Shown here one piece after another: positions 61,301-63,807 of a stretch of 64,000 nt of DNA. The notes under the pieces were generated by a model. That model was not told where the DNA came from. It made no database searches and saw only the letters and a list, made by a program, of their open reading frames with translations. Source of the DNA: Mixophyes australis (taxonomy: Eukaryota > Chordata > Amphibia > Anura > Limnodynastidae); the NCBI GenBank assembly GCA_036250195.1, contig JAVHZZ010000008.1, positions 10,414,934 through 10,478,933 on the forward strand, read 5' to 3'. The position numbers and the translations under genes are program-made. Position 1 is the first letter of the stretch. Each line of letters begins with the position of its first letter.

Positions 61301-63807
61301 TTCATGCTCCCCCTTCACTCTGCCATCATGCTCCCCCTTCACTCTGCCATCATGCTCCCCCTTCACTCTGCCATCATGCTCCCTTCTTTCTTCTTTCTTC
61401 CATTCCCTCACTTACCTTTCTATCTGATTCTTTCTTCTCTTCTGTCTGCAGCGCTCCTCACTGAATGCCGGGCATGATGACGTCATGCCCAGCATTCAGT
61501 GCGATCGGAGCCAGCGCCGCAGACACACAAGGTTTTTTTTTTTGTTTTTTTGCCCTCAGTTACTCGCTCCCCCCACCAACGAAGAGGAGAGCGATCAGGG
61601 TCGGGGCCTACCGGAGGATAGACCGGTCTCCCGGCGGGCCAGTCCGACCCTGGCCACGCTATCAGACTGCACAATGCAGCTTCCTCTCTGCCTCATAGTA
61701 ATCCTACTGGCCCAGGAGAGAGCACAGTGCATGCAGAGCTTCTTCTCTAGCTCATAGTAATCCTGCTGTGCAGTCTGGAGAAGAGAGCATACTACATAAT
61801 GTGAGCTGGATATAGACTACCATTAATTTTTTATATGAACAGTGAAGGTAAAACACATTGTTCAGTGTTACCCTGACATTCCACTGCACCTCTTTTAAAA
61901 AGTAAAACTTCAACTTTTTTAGGACTGTGTCCTGTTAGGATCTGATACATGTCAGAAAGCTGAGGGTGCAGTCATTTGGGTCACTGTGTCACTGGCCCTG
62001 TCCTTATGTATGAATCAACCAATCCACATAGTGCATTTCTGCTAAGCAAGACTCAAAAGCTGTTATTCAACTCTGCCTGCTTAGCTAGAGAAGCCCCTCC
62101 CACTTAACCTGGCCTCTTGCTGCGGGGAGTGAGCGAGAGAGAACGATGGATACATTTAGTTAGGTGTAAACATTGCAGATGTTTCATGATAACTATTTAG
62201 CTTCGTAATACACAGCCTTTGATATGAGTTCATGGCATTACTTGCTTTTTAATGCTCTCTCCCAAGAGCATTAAATATAAATAAATATATGTATATTTGT
62301 TTTTTTAATAAAAATGGTAAGATGTTTTAAACAAGCACCGTTAGAAATAATGCGGTCTAGAATGTTTGCGATAAGTATAAAGCTAAGCAAAAAAAATGAT
62401 GACAGGAAATACGAATGTAATGTCCATTACAAAGATAAGTACTTGAGCAGACTTCCATCGTACGTGTGTCTATCAGACAGCACTAAGCAGCCTCTTGTAG
62501 TGTTTGTGTGAACTCTGGATATTCCGTTTTTTGTGAAATAGGAGTGTGAGCTCTGAAGTTACTATGAAGATTTTTCTGGGAAGTGGACTAATAATTATAT
62601 ATATCAGGAGCCAGCTGAACCTTTCGGTTAAGGGGTGCACGACTAGCAAGGCGTTATGGGTCTGTGAACAGATGCTGCTGCAGAGAAGACAGAACACATT
62701 TAGTATTTGCACCAATTCATATTACAATACATAGCCTCTAAGAGGCCTGGGTTTGGAGTATCTCAGGGTTACCCTACGCATAATTACAGACATTGTACCG
62801 GCTGTCATAGACGTCTCATCAAAGATATAGAAATAGTAATACATTATAAATATAAATTCGACACTCTGTGATGTCTTCATCGGGCTGTTCTGATGACAGG
62901 CAAAGATTTTGTGTCTGTTCCATCCTATGTACACAGATTGTTTGATGTTTACACCTGGTTTTGTATTGTATTATAGTTTTGGTGAAGGCCTGACAGCACC
63001 AAAGCGTTTGGCTGAAAATCTTTTTTTGTGTGTAGTTTTTATGCCACATTTATCTCATATGAGTCATCTGTGGCTTCCTAGCGATGTGGCACAGTTGAAT
63101 TCTGTGTTAATGCTTTGATACCACAAACACACATACAGAAAGCTCCAAACCATCCTGTAGAGAGACCAGTAATGGCTCCAATCAGACCTCGACTCCCAGC
63201 ATCATATATATGTCTAACGCTAAGGGAAACTGTCATGCAATTGTAGCTTGGAGCTAATGATCACTATCCATGCCTCGCTTGTCAGTCTAGTGCTTTTGTT
63301 ATAAATATGGAGAACAATTTGCTATTGGCCACAGAAGGGTTAAATGAAGCTAGCGGAACAGAACACTAAATGTAATTTAAATCTAGTGAAATAAGTAGAA
63401 GTATCTAATATTACAAAACATATTGGGGGGACATTTAGAAAAACTGCTCTAGAGGTAAATAAAGTACAGCCACTAATCAGACATTTTCTTTCATTTTTGA
63501 ACTATGCTAGAATAGTCTTGGTTGCTATGGGTTACAGTACCTTAGTTTCTGTTGCCTGCCCACCCGTTGAGTTTTGACGATTGTTCTCCTTTGTAGCGTA
63601 GAGGGGTCTGAGTGTAACGTGTGTGTTGTGTTTCTGGTTTACAACTTGAGGATCTTACACCCATAACAAGAGATCAGCTGCCCCTTGTCTTGCAGGATCT
63701 TCCCGAGGGCCGAGCCCCCTGACCATGGGGGCGCAGGACACCTTACCTGTGGCAGCTGCCTTCACCGAGACGGTCAACGCTTACTTCAAAGGGGCCGATC
63801 CCAATAA
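9268..63807 (+). CDS. SGIP1: SGIP1 gene, 18 coding exons (partial at both ends)
   Basis: The product is SH3GL (endophilin)-interacting protein 1, a brain-enriched muniscin related to FCHO1/2. In known orthologs the N-terminus binds acidic phospholipids, the proline-rich middle binds SH3 proteins such as endophilin and intersectin, and the C-terminal mu-homology domain binds Eps15. The protein promotes clathrin/AP-2 endocytosis at the plasma membrane. Exons: 9268-9331, 10673-10694, 12802-12858, 13160-13217, 14147-14322, 24011-24022, 26443-26454, 29736-29760, 30249-30300, 31212-31279, 31503-31595, 33383-33457, 35248-35712, 41019-41143, 41572-41698, 44467-44523, 47188-47247, 63696-63807. They join in a single open frame of 1660 bases. 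Recognised segments include [49 protein letters not shown] and [15 protein letters not shown]. The start-codon exon and most of the mu-homology domain are outside the window. Identity rests on recalled family sequence, not on a search. Confidence 0.97.
9909..10283. mobile_element. Kolobok/T2-like non-autonomous element (TTAA-flanked)
   Basis: Flanked by TTAA at both ends. Terminal inverted repeats read AGCAGCAATCCCA and TGGGATTGCTGCT. TTAA target sites are typical of Kolobok/T2 elements of frogs and of piggyBac; the TTAAAG start favours the former. No transposase remains. Confidence 0.75.
10673..10694 (+). CDS. SGIP1: SGIP1 exon: TGSPDRDC, with a tandem donor
   Basis: A 22-nt exon after TTCTCACAG. 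It completes the threonine codon and adds GSPDRDC, matching the family's TGSPDRDG. The donor is duplicated as GTAAGTGTAAGT. Splicing at the second GTAAGT would end the exon at 10700 and add Val-Ser in frame. Some mammalian isoforms carry an extra segment between this exon and the next; I did not find it here. Confidence 0.9.
10994..11180. mobile_element. Palindromic MITE (GGGG(T/C)AAAT group)
   Basis: Begins GGGCTAAATGTATTATTATG and ends with the inverse ending in CATTTCCCCC, with CAG duplicated on both sides. The arms (GCAACTCGGCGATATTCG against CGAATATCGGCGAGTTGC) fold over nearly the whole length. The interior differs from the TTGCTATAGG subgroup. Confidence 0.8.
11782..12273. repeat. 43-bp minisatellite, about 11 copies
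   Basis: Units read GCAGCCTATCCATTCACTAG, then a few variable bases and CCAGTGACATCACTGAGAAT, with a period of 43. Single dispersed copies of related sequence occur near 47960, 50935 and 56590, so the array probably expanded from one copy of an interspersed repeat. Confidence 0.9.
12802..12858 (+). CDS. SGIP1: SGIP1 exon: [19 protein letters not shown]
   Basis: A 57-nt, phase 0 exon whose 19 residues are nearly identical to known SGIP1 ([19 protein letters not shown]). It is part of the lipid-binding N-terminal region. The acceptor reads TTTTAGAAG, a NAGNAG arrangement, so use of the second AG would remove one lysine. The donor is TAT|GTAAGT. Confidence 0.96.
13160..13217 (+). CDS. SGIP1: SGIP1 exon: [19 protein letters not shown], ending at a U12-type donor
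   Basis: The acceptor is TCTTTACAG. The 58-nt exon encodes [19 protein letters not shown] plus the first base of a serine codon. There is no usable GT donor at the point where homology stops. The exon is instead followed directly by ATATCCTTTT, the canonical U12-type AT-AC 5' splice site. Joining to 14147 restores [13 protein letters not shown], which matches the PGSTKGKHFYSSS of vertebrate SGIP1. Confidence 0.94.
13393..13640 (+). mobile_element. Decayed SINE inside the AT-AC intron
   Basis: The head resembles GGCACGGTGGTTAGCA. The body retains TTTGTATGTTCTCCCCGTGT and the tail AGCGCTGTAGAATGAAGTAA. It is more diverged than the other SINE copies. Confidence 0.6.
13769..13957. mobile_element. 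Foldback MITE with GGGAGATTCAATTA ends
   Basis: Starts GGGAGATTCAATTACATGC and ends TTAATTGAATCTCCC. The interior arms pair partially. It lies inside the AT-AC intron. Target duplication is unclear. Confidence 0.6.
14147..14322 (+). CDS. SGIP1: SGIP1 exon: acidic serine stretch and core of the N-terminal region
   Basis: A 176-nt exon encoding [19 protein letters not shown], then [39 protein letters not shown]. This closes the N-terminal lipid-binding region. The FNIRIKPL segment and the [19 protein letters not shown] stretch are among the most conserved parts of the family. The donor is GTG|GTAAGT and the exon ends in phase 0, which allows phase 0 microexons to follow. Confidence 0.97.
14389..14532. 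mobile_element. Foldback MITE with GGGGCATATTCAATTACG ends
   Basis: Starts GGGGCATATTCAATTACGAT and ends ATCGTAATTGAATATGCCCC; the 20-bp terminal inverted repeats are perfect. It is GC-rich inside. It begins 67 bp after the donor of the SPSPV exon. Confidence 0.8.
14934..15006. repeat. AT dinucleotide microsatellite
   Basis: A run of AT about 72 bp long with a single CA interruption. Confidence 0.95.
16938..17112. mobile_element. Palindromic MITE, TTGCTATAGGCAAC subgroup
   Basis: Starts GGGCTAGATTTACTAAGCTG and ends with its inverse, flanked by a duplicated CTA. The arms are almost perfect (GGGTTTGAAAAAGTGGGGAT against ATCCCCACTTTTTCAAACCC) around a short AT-rich loop. It lies 22 bp before the next palindrome. 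Confidence 0.9.
17135..17281. mobile_element. Perfect 147-bp palindromic MITE
   Basis: Starts GGGGTAAATGTATCAATGTC and reads as its own reverse complement to the end at 17281, centred on 17208. It is flanked by a duplicated CTG. I saw no mismatch between the arms, which suggests a young insertion or arm homogenisation. Confidence 0.92.
17791..18187. mobile_element. hAT-type non-autonomous element, 397 bp
   Basis: Terminal inverted repeats CAGGGCCGGATTAA and TTAATCCGGCCCTG, flanked by a perfect 8-bp duplication GGTGCATG at 17783-17790 and 18188-18195. An inner inverted pair (GGAGATCTCGCGAG and CTCGCGAGATCTCC) gives a strong hairpin near 17978-18012. No transposase. The open frames here are incidental. 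Confidence 0.92.
18868..21118. repeat. 54-bp minisatellite, about 41 units, with higher-order structure
   Basis: Units begin TTATTACCACCAGCGAGTGG and continue with GCGGCGTTCTATGGACGGGC and AGCAGTCATACAGG, period 54. Edge units are diverged (TTACCGCCAGAGAGGGTGGC at the left, TTACTTTCAGAGAGTGGGTG at the right) and central units are nearly identical. Variant units recur in a nine-unit order, so 19269-19754 and 19755-20240 are near-copies 486 bp apart. Because 54 is divisible by three the plus strand has long open frames, including 648 codons at 18914-20860. I do not regard them as genes. Confidence 0.96.
21882..22496 (-). mobile_element. hAT element with transposase remnant and an embedded minisatellite unit
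   Basis: Ends are CAGGGGTCGGGGAAC and GTTCCCTGACCACTG, with the 8-bp duplication CTCTACTG on both sides. The minus strand at 22049-22351 encodes [20 protein letters not shown], then [19 protein letters not shown]. This resembles the C-terminal dimerisation region of ZBED5/SCAND3-like hAT transposases. The 5' part of the transposase is missing. At 21963-22037 it contains about 1.4 copies of the 54-bp minisatellite unit. Confidence 0.87.
22049..22351 (-). pseudogene. hAT transposase C-terminal fragment
   Basis: An open frame of 100 codons. It contains [20 protein letters not shown] and [20 protein letters not shown]. The family pattern is a serine/alanine-rich stretch, then FS-LTNIKTK-RNRL and a short tail. 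The CLCE-type motif that normally precedes FS is changed to LLQQG. Only the last part of the enzyme is present, so no activity is expected. Confidence 0.75.
22637..22954 (-). mobile_element. tRNA-type SINE (minus strand), near full length
   Basis: In reverse: GGCTGCACGGTGGCTCAGTG head, a CATAAGTTCAATTCCCGAC box, TGTGTGGAGTTTGTATGTTC core, CACTTCAAAAACACACTGGT, then a tail with GCGCTGCGGAATAAGTGGCG and TATATAAATAAATGG. It sits inside the older dispersed repeat. Confidence 0.88.
23776..23912 (-). mobile_element. SINE/LINE 3' tail fragment
   Basis: CATCATTTATTTATATAGCG, then CCAACATATTCCGTAGCGC and TTTACAATTGGGGACAAAC up to a CAAGCTTACAATCTATTG motif. It is a variant family with a similar structured tail. 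It lies about 100 bp upstream of the RKSP microexon. Confidence 0.7.
24011..24022 (+). CDS. SGIP1: SGIP1 12-nt microexon: RKSP
   Basis: AGGAAAAGTCCG sits between an acceptor ending CATATTATAG and the donor GTAAGA. It encodes RKSP in phase 0. SGIP1 of other vertebrates reads SPSPV-RKSP-RRSP-GAIKR at this point, so the four residues are exactly those expected after the exon ending at 14322. Microexons of this size are typically neuronal and alternatively spliced. Confidence comes from the match to sequence, phase and order rather than from length. Confidence 0.88.
24367..24600 (+). mobile_element. tRNA-type SINE (plus strand) with polypyrimidine end
   Basis: ACTACTGCCTCACAGCGCTG, GAGTTCGATTCCCGACCATG, TGTGGAGTTTGTATGTTCTC and CACTCCAAAAACATACTGGT are all present. 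The tail has become a CT-rich run at about 24549-24597. Confidence 0.85.
25262..25445. mobile_element. hAT-type non-autonomous element, 184 bp
   Basis: Terminal repeats CAGTGTTTCTCAATTCCAGT and ACTGGAGTTGAGAAACAATG, with the 8-bp duplication TACTAAGG at 25254-25261 and 25446-25453. The internal motif CCTGCTACACTGTGTCAGTC is not coding. Confidence 0.92.
25644..25818. mobile_element. Palindromic MITE, TTGCTATAGGCAAC subgroup, decayed
   Basis: Starts GGGGTAAATCTATCAAGCTG. The right end has mutated to GATAAATAGACTCT. TTA is duplicated on both sides. The arms are several mutations apart. Confidence 0.8.
26443..26454 (+). CDS. SGIP1: SGIP1 12-nt microexon: RRSP
   Basis: AGACGTAGCCCG follows a strong pyrimidine tract (TCTTCTCTCTTCCTTTG) and the acceptor CCGCAG, and is followed by GTAAGA. 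It encodes RRSP in phase 0, completing RKSPRRSP. It has the same length and phase as the microexon 2.4 kb upstream, so either or both could be skipped without a frameshift. Confidence 0.9.
26455..29735. other. Intron between the RRSP microexon and the GSIKRHLS exon
   Basis: It holds a Harbinger-like element at 27199-27976. Otherwise it is AT-rich sequence with no recognisable gene or repeat. Confidence 0.65.
27199..27976. mobile_element. PIF/Harbinger-like non-autonomous element, 778 bp
   Basis: Terminal inverted repeats AGCTAGGTACACACTACAG and CTGTAGTGTGTACCCAGCT differ by one base and are flanked by TTA on both sides, the usual Harbinger target. An internal subterminal ACTACACACACTGACCCGAC motif repeats the theme. 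No transposase is present. Confidence 0.85.
29736..29760 (+). CDS. SGIP1: SGIP1 exon: GSIKRHLS
   Basis: A 25-nt exon with acceptor TTGTTAATAG and donor A|GTAAGT. It encodes GSIKRHLS and the first base of the next serine, matching GAIKRNLSS of the family. Together with the two microexons it forms a basic, serine-rich patch just after the lipid-binding region. Confidence 0.93.
30249..30300 (+). CDS. SGIP1: SGIP1 exon: [17 protein letters not shown]
   Basis: A 52-nt exon after CTGTACAG, ending GCA AG|GTTAGT. It encodes (S)[16 protein letters not shown](S), close to the known [18 protein letters not shown]. It begins the low-complexity linker, which carries basic and Ser/Thr-Pro sites. Confidence 0.95.
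31212..31279 (+). CDS. SGIP1: SGIP1 exon: [20 protein letters not shown]
   Basis: A 68-nt exon, acceptor CTTTTAG, donor AAG|GTAAGT. It encodes (S)[20 protein letters not shown], then [11 protein letters not shown] is a conserved landmark of SGIP1. The segment before LFGPP is a few residues shorter than in the mammalian protein. Confidence 0.95.
31364..31449. repeat. AT dinucleotide microsatellite in a 223-bp intron
   Basis: About 85 bp of AT with two GA interruptions, occupying more than a third of the intron between 31279 and 31503. It ends 53 bases before the acceptor-proximal exon. Confidence 0.95.
31503..31595 (+). CDS. SGIP1: SGIP1 exon: [11 protein letters not shown] to LSRPFPTG
   Basis: A 93-nt exon, acceptor TTTCTGTCAG, donor GGAA|GTAAGT. 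It encodes (V)[20 protein letters not shown], then [10 protein letters not shown]. This matches [12 protein letters not shown] and MESPKLTRPFPTG in the family. The intron before it is only 223 bp long, and about 85 bp of that is an AT dinucleotide run. Confidence 0.95.
31710..31869. mobile_element. hAT-type MITE (CAGGGG-CCCCTG family), copy 1
   Basis: Starts CAGGGGCGGGGTGGGATTC and ends GAACCCTCCCCTG. The flanks CTGGTTTG and CTGGCCTG match at six of eight positions. The interior GGCTGGGTCAC, AATGTTCCTAATAAGCTGCT and GAGTCAAGTCTTGCC are shared with 36510-36658 and, inverted, 53589-53715. Confidence 0.82.
32514..32541. repeat. TTG trinucleotide microsatellite
   Basis: About nine TTG units, followed by an ATAATAATAAT stretch that opens the adjoining SINE-tail remnant. 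Confidence 0.9.
32545..32812 (-). mobile_element. Decayed SINE copy (minus strand)
   Basis: TTTATATAACACCAACACAT, CACTGGAGCTTGCAATCTAA, GTTAACTTACTAATATGTGT and TTTGGATTGTGGGAGGAGCC follow the order of the other SINE copies in reverse but are much diverged. It contains a poly-G run near 32777. Confidence 0.65.
32902..33260 (+). mobile_element. Full-length tRNA-type SINE (plus strand)
   Basis: The best copy in the window. It starts GGGGCAGCACGGTGGCTCAG, with an A-box-like GTGGCTCAGTGG and a B-box-like GAGTTCAATTCCCG. The core TGTGTGGAGTTTGTATGTTC is followed by CACTCCAAAAACATACTAGT and a GT repeat. The 3' tail reads AGCGCTGCGGAATCTGTGGC and ATATAAATAAATGTTGATGA. This layout resembles V-SINE-type elements; the family name is an inference. 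Confidence 0.9.
33383..33457 (+). CDS. SGIP1: SGIP1 exon: first proline-rich SH3-ligand segment
   Basis: A 75-nt exon, acceptor TTTTCCAG, donor CTAG|GTGAGT. It encodes (T)[19 protein letters not shown], then LPAGL. The PPPIPPKN and ATPPRT segments are PxxP-type SH3 ligands of the kind that bind endophilin or intersectin in this family. A 66-bp minisatellite begins about 110 bp after the donor. Confidence 0.96.
   Translation, partial: HLHPFHPKIFQPPRPEPHLHCQLD
33565..34209. repeat. 64-66-bp minisatellite, about 10 units
   Basis: Units read CCAGGCCGGGTATTCCAGTA, GCTGCAAATGGAATACTCCC and AGCCGGCTCAGGCTTGTGTG, plus a variable GT tail that makes the period 64 or 66. The array starts about 110 bp after an SGIP1 donor and creates open frames on both strands that I consider incidental. 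Confidence 0.96.
34218..34262. mobile_element. Fragment of the TGCTGGGACTTGTAGTTTCA repeat
   Basis: GCAGTGCATGCTGGAACTTG followed by TAGTTCCACAAC matches one arm of the palindromic hAT MITE seen intact at 58481-58627. Confidence 0.6.
35248..35712 (+). CDS. SGIP1: SGIP1 large linker exon with [17 protein letters not shown]
   Basis: This is the largest exon seen here, 465 nt, about 155 codons. The acceptor is ATCTGTAG and the donor AGTG|GTACGT. After a variable start ([20 protein letters not shown]) it carries [20 protein letters not shown], a serine/proline stretch, [31 protein letters not shown], a run of seven prolines and [13 protein letters not shown]. All are family landmarks in the right order. 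In muniscins the linker binds and activates AP-2. The position of that activity within this exon is an inference. Confidence 0.97.
36313..36478. mobile_element. hAT-type MITE, 166 bp
   Basis: Starts CAGAGCCGTAACTTAGAATT and ends GCCCTAGTTACGGCCCTG, with the 8-bp duplication TGTAGCTC on both sides. GC-rich inside (GCGCCCTGGGCGGTCGCCCC). Confidence 0.9.
36510..36658. mobile_element. hAT-type MITE (CAGGGG-CCCCTG family), copy 2
   Basis: Ends read GAGGGGCAGGAGGGGCATTT and CAGCCCTCCCCTG, with a perfect 8-bp duplication ATAATAGT. It is 31 bp downstream of another hAT-type MITE. Interior sequence is shared with 31710 and 53589. Confidence 0.9.
37032..37140. repeat. 109-bp near-perfect palindrome
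   Basis: ATAAGTAAGAGTGATTAAAG, then GATGTTAGGAAGTTACAAGG in the left arm faces CCTTGTAACTTCCTAACGTC, then CTTTCATCACTCTTACTTAT in the right, with almost no loop. It lacks the GGGG ends of the other palindromic MITEs, so it is probably a separate foldback element. Confidence 0.85.
37286..38350 (-). pseudogene. L1/Tx1-like LINE ORF2 C-terminal remnant
   Basis: The minus strand encodes, in order with stops and frameshifts, [48 protein letters not shown] and [20 protein letters not shown], then [12 protein letters not shown]. The YKV-RWYL-P-RL-IH pattern followed by CPKI-FW is typical of the region after the reverse transcriptase in L1-clade ORF2. The upstream part, at higher coordinates, is not clearly preserved. 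No activity is expected. Confidence 0.75.
40327..40514. mobile_element. Palindromic MITE, TTGCTATAGGCAAC subgroup
   Basis: GGAGTATATTTACTAAACTG to CAGTTTAGTAAATCTAGCCC, flanked by ATA on both sides. The loop holds a small duplication (AATGTACTAA twice). Confidence 0.85.
41019..41143 (+). CDS. SGIP1: SGIP1 exon: second proline-rich segment
   Basis: A 125-nt exon, acceptor CCCTTTAAG, donor GTG|GTGAGT. It encodes (G)[17 protein letters not shown], then [20 protein letters not shown] and [23 protein letters not shown] is nearly identical to the known protein and offers several class I/II PxxP SH3 ligands. It ends in phase 0. Confidence 0.97.
41572..41698 (+). CDS. SGIP1: SGIP1 exon: [20 protein letters not shown]
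   Basis: A 127-nt exon, acceptor ACTCCTACAG, donor TTG|GTAAAA. It encodes [20 protein letters not shown], then [20 protein letters not shown] and TV, almost unchanged from vertebrate SGIP1. It is the end of the proline/serine-rich linker. The single G left over pairs in frame either with the putative cassette exon at 44467 or directly with 47188. Confidence 0.97.
42991..43100. mobile_element. Single hAT-type end
   Basis: CAGTGGTTCCCAAACTGTGC followed by a GCGGCGATCGCCGG palindrome is characteristic of a hAT terminus. I do not find the matching opposite end nearby, so the true length is unknown. Confidence 0.5.
43255..43545. repeat. Degenerate tandem repeat of about 60 bp
   Basis: Phrases of the type CTAATGTACAGTGCAGACCC, then AATTCTGCTGGCTACTTG recur several times with many changes. 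Confidence 0.4.
44467..44523 (+). CDS. SGIP1: Putative 57-nt SGIP1 cassette exon
   Basis: AA..G between a pyrimidine-rich acceptor (TTTTGATCATGATATCAG) and the donor GCAG|GTACTG. It is open in the expected phase and would add (E)[18 protein letters not shown] before ENEQPSL. The length is a multiple of three and both flanking exons share phase 1, so inclusion or skipping keeps the frame. I cannot place this 19-residue insert in the main mammalian isoform from memory. It is either an alternative or lineage-specific exon, or a chance open segment with good splice signals. Confidence 0.6.
44917..44997. repeat. 19-bp tandem repeat, about four copies
   Basis: The unit CAGTTCCAGACCTCTCCCG repeats in tandem with almost no variation. 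The open frames across it are incidental. Confidence 0.9.
45312..45870. mobile_element. hAT-type non-autonomous element, about 560 bp
   Basis: Left end CAGTGATGGGCAACTGGATA, followed by a GGGCCGCACATTACCC motif; right end GGGCCGCCTGTTGACCACTA, then CTG. The ends are inverted and match the GGGCAAC-type termini of hAT elements. The target duplication is not clear. No transposase. Confidence 0.7.
46215..46350. repeat. Dispersed repeat with GGCTGCCTCCACTGTGTGTA
   Basis: ATGGCTGCCTCCACTGTGTG, then TAGGTGACGGGTCCACTTTT occurs here. Relatives at 47960-48070, 50930-51080 and 56575-56685 also carry an AGTGATGTCACTGGTT-like phrase and GAACTGATTGGC. The family is unidentified. Confidence 0.6.
47188..47247 (+). 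CDS. SGIP1: SGIP1 exon: [21 protein letters not shown]
   Basis: A 60-nt exon, acceptor TGTCCACACAG, donor GAAG|GTAAGT. It encodes (E)[19 protein letters not shown], differing from the known protein by one conservative change (V to I). It links the disordered linker to the mu-homology domain. Confidence 0.97.
47840..47950 (-). mobile_element. SINE/LINE tail fragment
   Basis: ATTATTAGTAACATTTATAG, then AGTTCCAGTATATTCTTCAG and AGCTTTACAACTGGGAGTAA is a decayed relative of the 23776-23912 tail. Confidence 0.5.
48077..48222. mobile_element. Palindromic hAT-type MITE, 146 bp
   Basis: The arms contain CAGGTGTTGTGAACTACAAA and CTTGTAGTTTCACAACACCT with AGCATGCTCTGCC facing GGCCAGGCATGCT. Flanks AAGTAGGT and ATGTAGCT agree at six of eight positions. 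Same family as 58481-58627. Confidence 0.8.
49374..49407. repeat. AT/AC dinucleotide microsatellite
   Basis: A TA run that passes into CACACACA. Confidence 0.9.
49859..50542. mobile_element. Non-autonomous DNA element, 684 bp
   Basis: Ends GGGTCTGATTCGTTAAA and TTTAATGAATCAGGCCC are inverted with two mismatches. Flanks ACA and ATA could be a decayed 3-bp duplication. The GGG start suggests the same superfamily as the palindromic MITEs, which is an inference. Confidence 0.65.
52238..52595 (-). mobile_element. Full-length tRNA-type SINE (minus strand)
   Basis: In reverse: AGCAGCATGGTGGCTCAGTG, a GGTTAGCACTTCTGCCTCAC stretch, core TGCGTGGAGTTTGTATGTTC, CACTCCAAAAATATACTGGT, a GT repeat (about 27 bp) and a TATATGAATAAATGTT-like tail. 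Confidence 0.88.
53263..53438. mobile_element. Palindromic MITE, TTGCTATAGGCAAC subgroup
   Basis: GGGGTAAATGTATCAAGCTG to CAGCTTGATACATTTACCCC, duplicated CTA on both sides. The right arm has lost the stretch that should pair with TGGAGATGTTGCCTATAGCA, so the two arms differ in length. Confidence 0.88.
53589..53715. mobile_element. hAT-type MITE (CAGGGG-CCCCTG family), copy 3, inverted
   Basis: CAGGGGAGGGCTGTCAAATT to GGGACCTGCCCCTG. Flanks CATCCATC and CTTCCACC agree at six of eight positions. The interior is the reverse complement of copies 1 and 2. Confidence 0.82.
55475..56475. mobile_element. 1-kb foldback element with arms of about 325 bp
   Basis: Left arm 55475-55800 and right arm 56151-56475 are inverted copies, roughly 10% diverged by eye. 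They begin CATTGGCAAAAGAAGAAAAG and end with its inverse, and include GTGCACAGGAACAGTCTACA. The 350-bp spacer contains AACGCTGACGCGCGTTTCGC. No target duplication is evident and no coding sequence is present. Class undetermined. Confidence 0.85.
57574..57616. repeat. Hairpin of 19-bp arms
   Basis: AAAATTGGACAAAGCAATT faces AATTGCTTTGTCCAATTTT across a 5-base loop. Nothing else around it is recognisable. Confidence 0.8.
58481..58627. mobile_element. Palindromic hAT-type MITE nested in the larger hAT element
   Basis: Starts CAGACTTGGCTAACCTGTGG and ends CCACAGGTTAGCCAAGCCTG. The arms pair through CTCCAGGTGTTGTGAAACTA. Flanks CACTAGAC and CACAAGAC agree at seven of eight positions. Confidence 0.88.
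59301..61384. repeat. 24-bp minisatellite, about 87 units
   Basis: Units read CCCTTCACTCTGCCATCATG plus CTCC, with a common CCTTCATG variant, a rarer CATGATCC variant and occasional truncated units. Blocks of variants recur: about 59710-60124 and 60145-60606 have nearly the same order, showing segmental duplication within the array. Period divisible by three gives long open frames (754 codons at 59200-61464 plus, and minus-strand frames), which are not genes. Confidence 0.96.
61459..61501. repeat. 43-bp palindrome with a central TGACGTCA
   Basis: CACTGAATGCCGGGCATGA faces TCATGCCCAGCATTCAGTG around TGACG; the centre forms the CRE consensus TGACGTCA. It lies about 150 bp inside the right end of the 3.4-kb hAT element. 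Confidence 0.8.
61855..62180. repeat. Dispersed repeat, copy 2
   Basis: Related to 5137-5460: TTTTTTAGGACTGTGTCC, AATCAACCAATCCACATAG, TGCATTTCTGCTAAGCAAG, AGAGAAGCCCCTCCCAC and GATGGATACATTTAGTTAGG. Not identified. Confidence 0.6.
63696..63807 (+). CDS. SGIP1: SGIP1 exon: start of the mu-homology domain
   Basis: A 112-nt exon, acceptor GTCTTGCAG, donor AATAA|GTAAGT. It encodes (G)[19 protein letters not shown], then [17 protein letters not shown](K). This is the first beta-strand region of the C-terminal mu-homology domain, which binds Eps15 and related partners in muniscins. The remaining exons are beyond the window. Confidence 0.98.

Larger units (their letters stand above)
58233..61652. 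mobile_element. 3.4-kb hAT-type non-autonomous element carrying a minisatellite
   Basis: Ends CAGTGTCGGACTGGGGC and GGGCCAGTCCGACCCTG are inverted, and a perfect 8-bp duplication GCCACGCT lies at 58225-58232 and 61653-61660. Inside are a nested hAT MITE, AT-rich sequence, a 24-bp minisatellite of about 2.1 kb and a 3' region with a palindrome. I found no transposase. The element is about 3,420 bp, most of it tandem repeat. Confidence 0.9.
47248..63695. other. 16.4-kb transposon-rich intron before the mu-homology domain
   Basis: No exon is needed between 47247 and 63696: the protein runs from YLTFEG directly to [13 protein letters not shown] as in known SGIP1. The intron contains several hAT-type and foldback elements, a SINE and the 24-bp minisatellite, listed separately. 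About 48230-49850, 51300-52230, 53720-55470 and 62180-63690 show no feature I can name. Confidence 0.75.

Noticed and set aside
59200..61464. 754-codon open frame and overlapping long frames on both strands
   Set aside because: Made almost wholly of the 24-bp minisatellite; the frames are simultaneous on both strands and the repeat is cargo of a hAT-type element.
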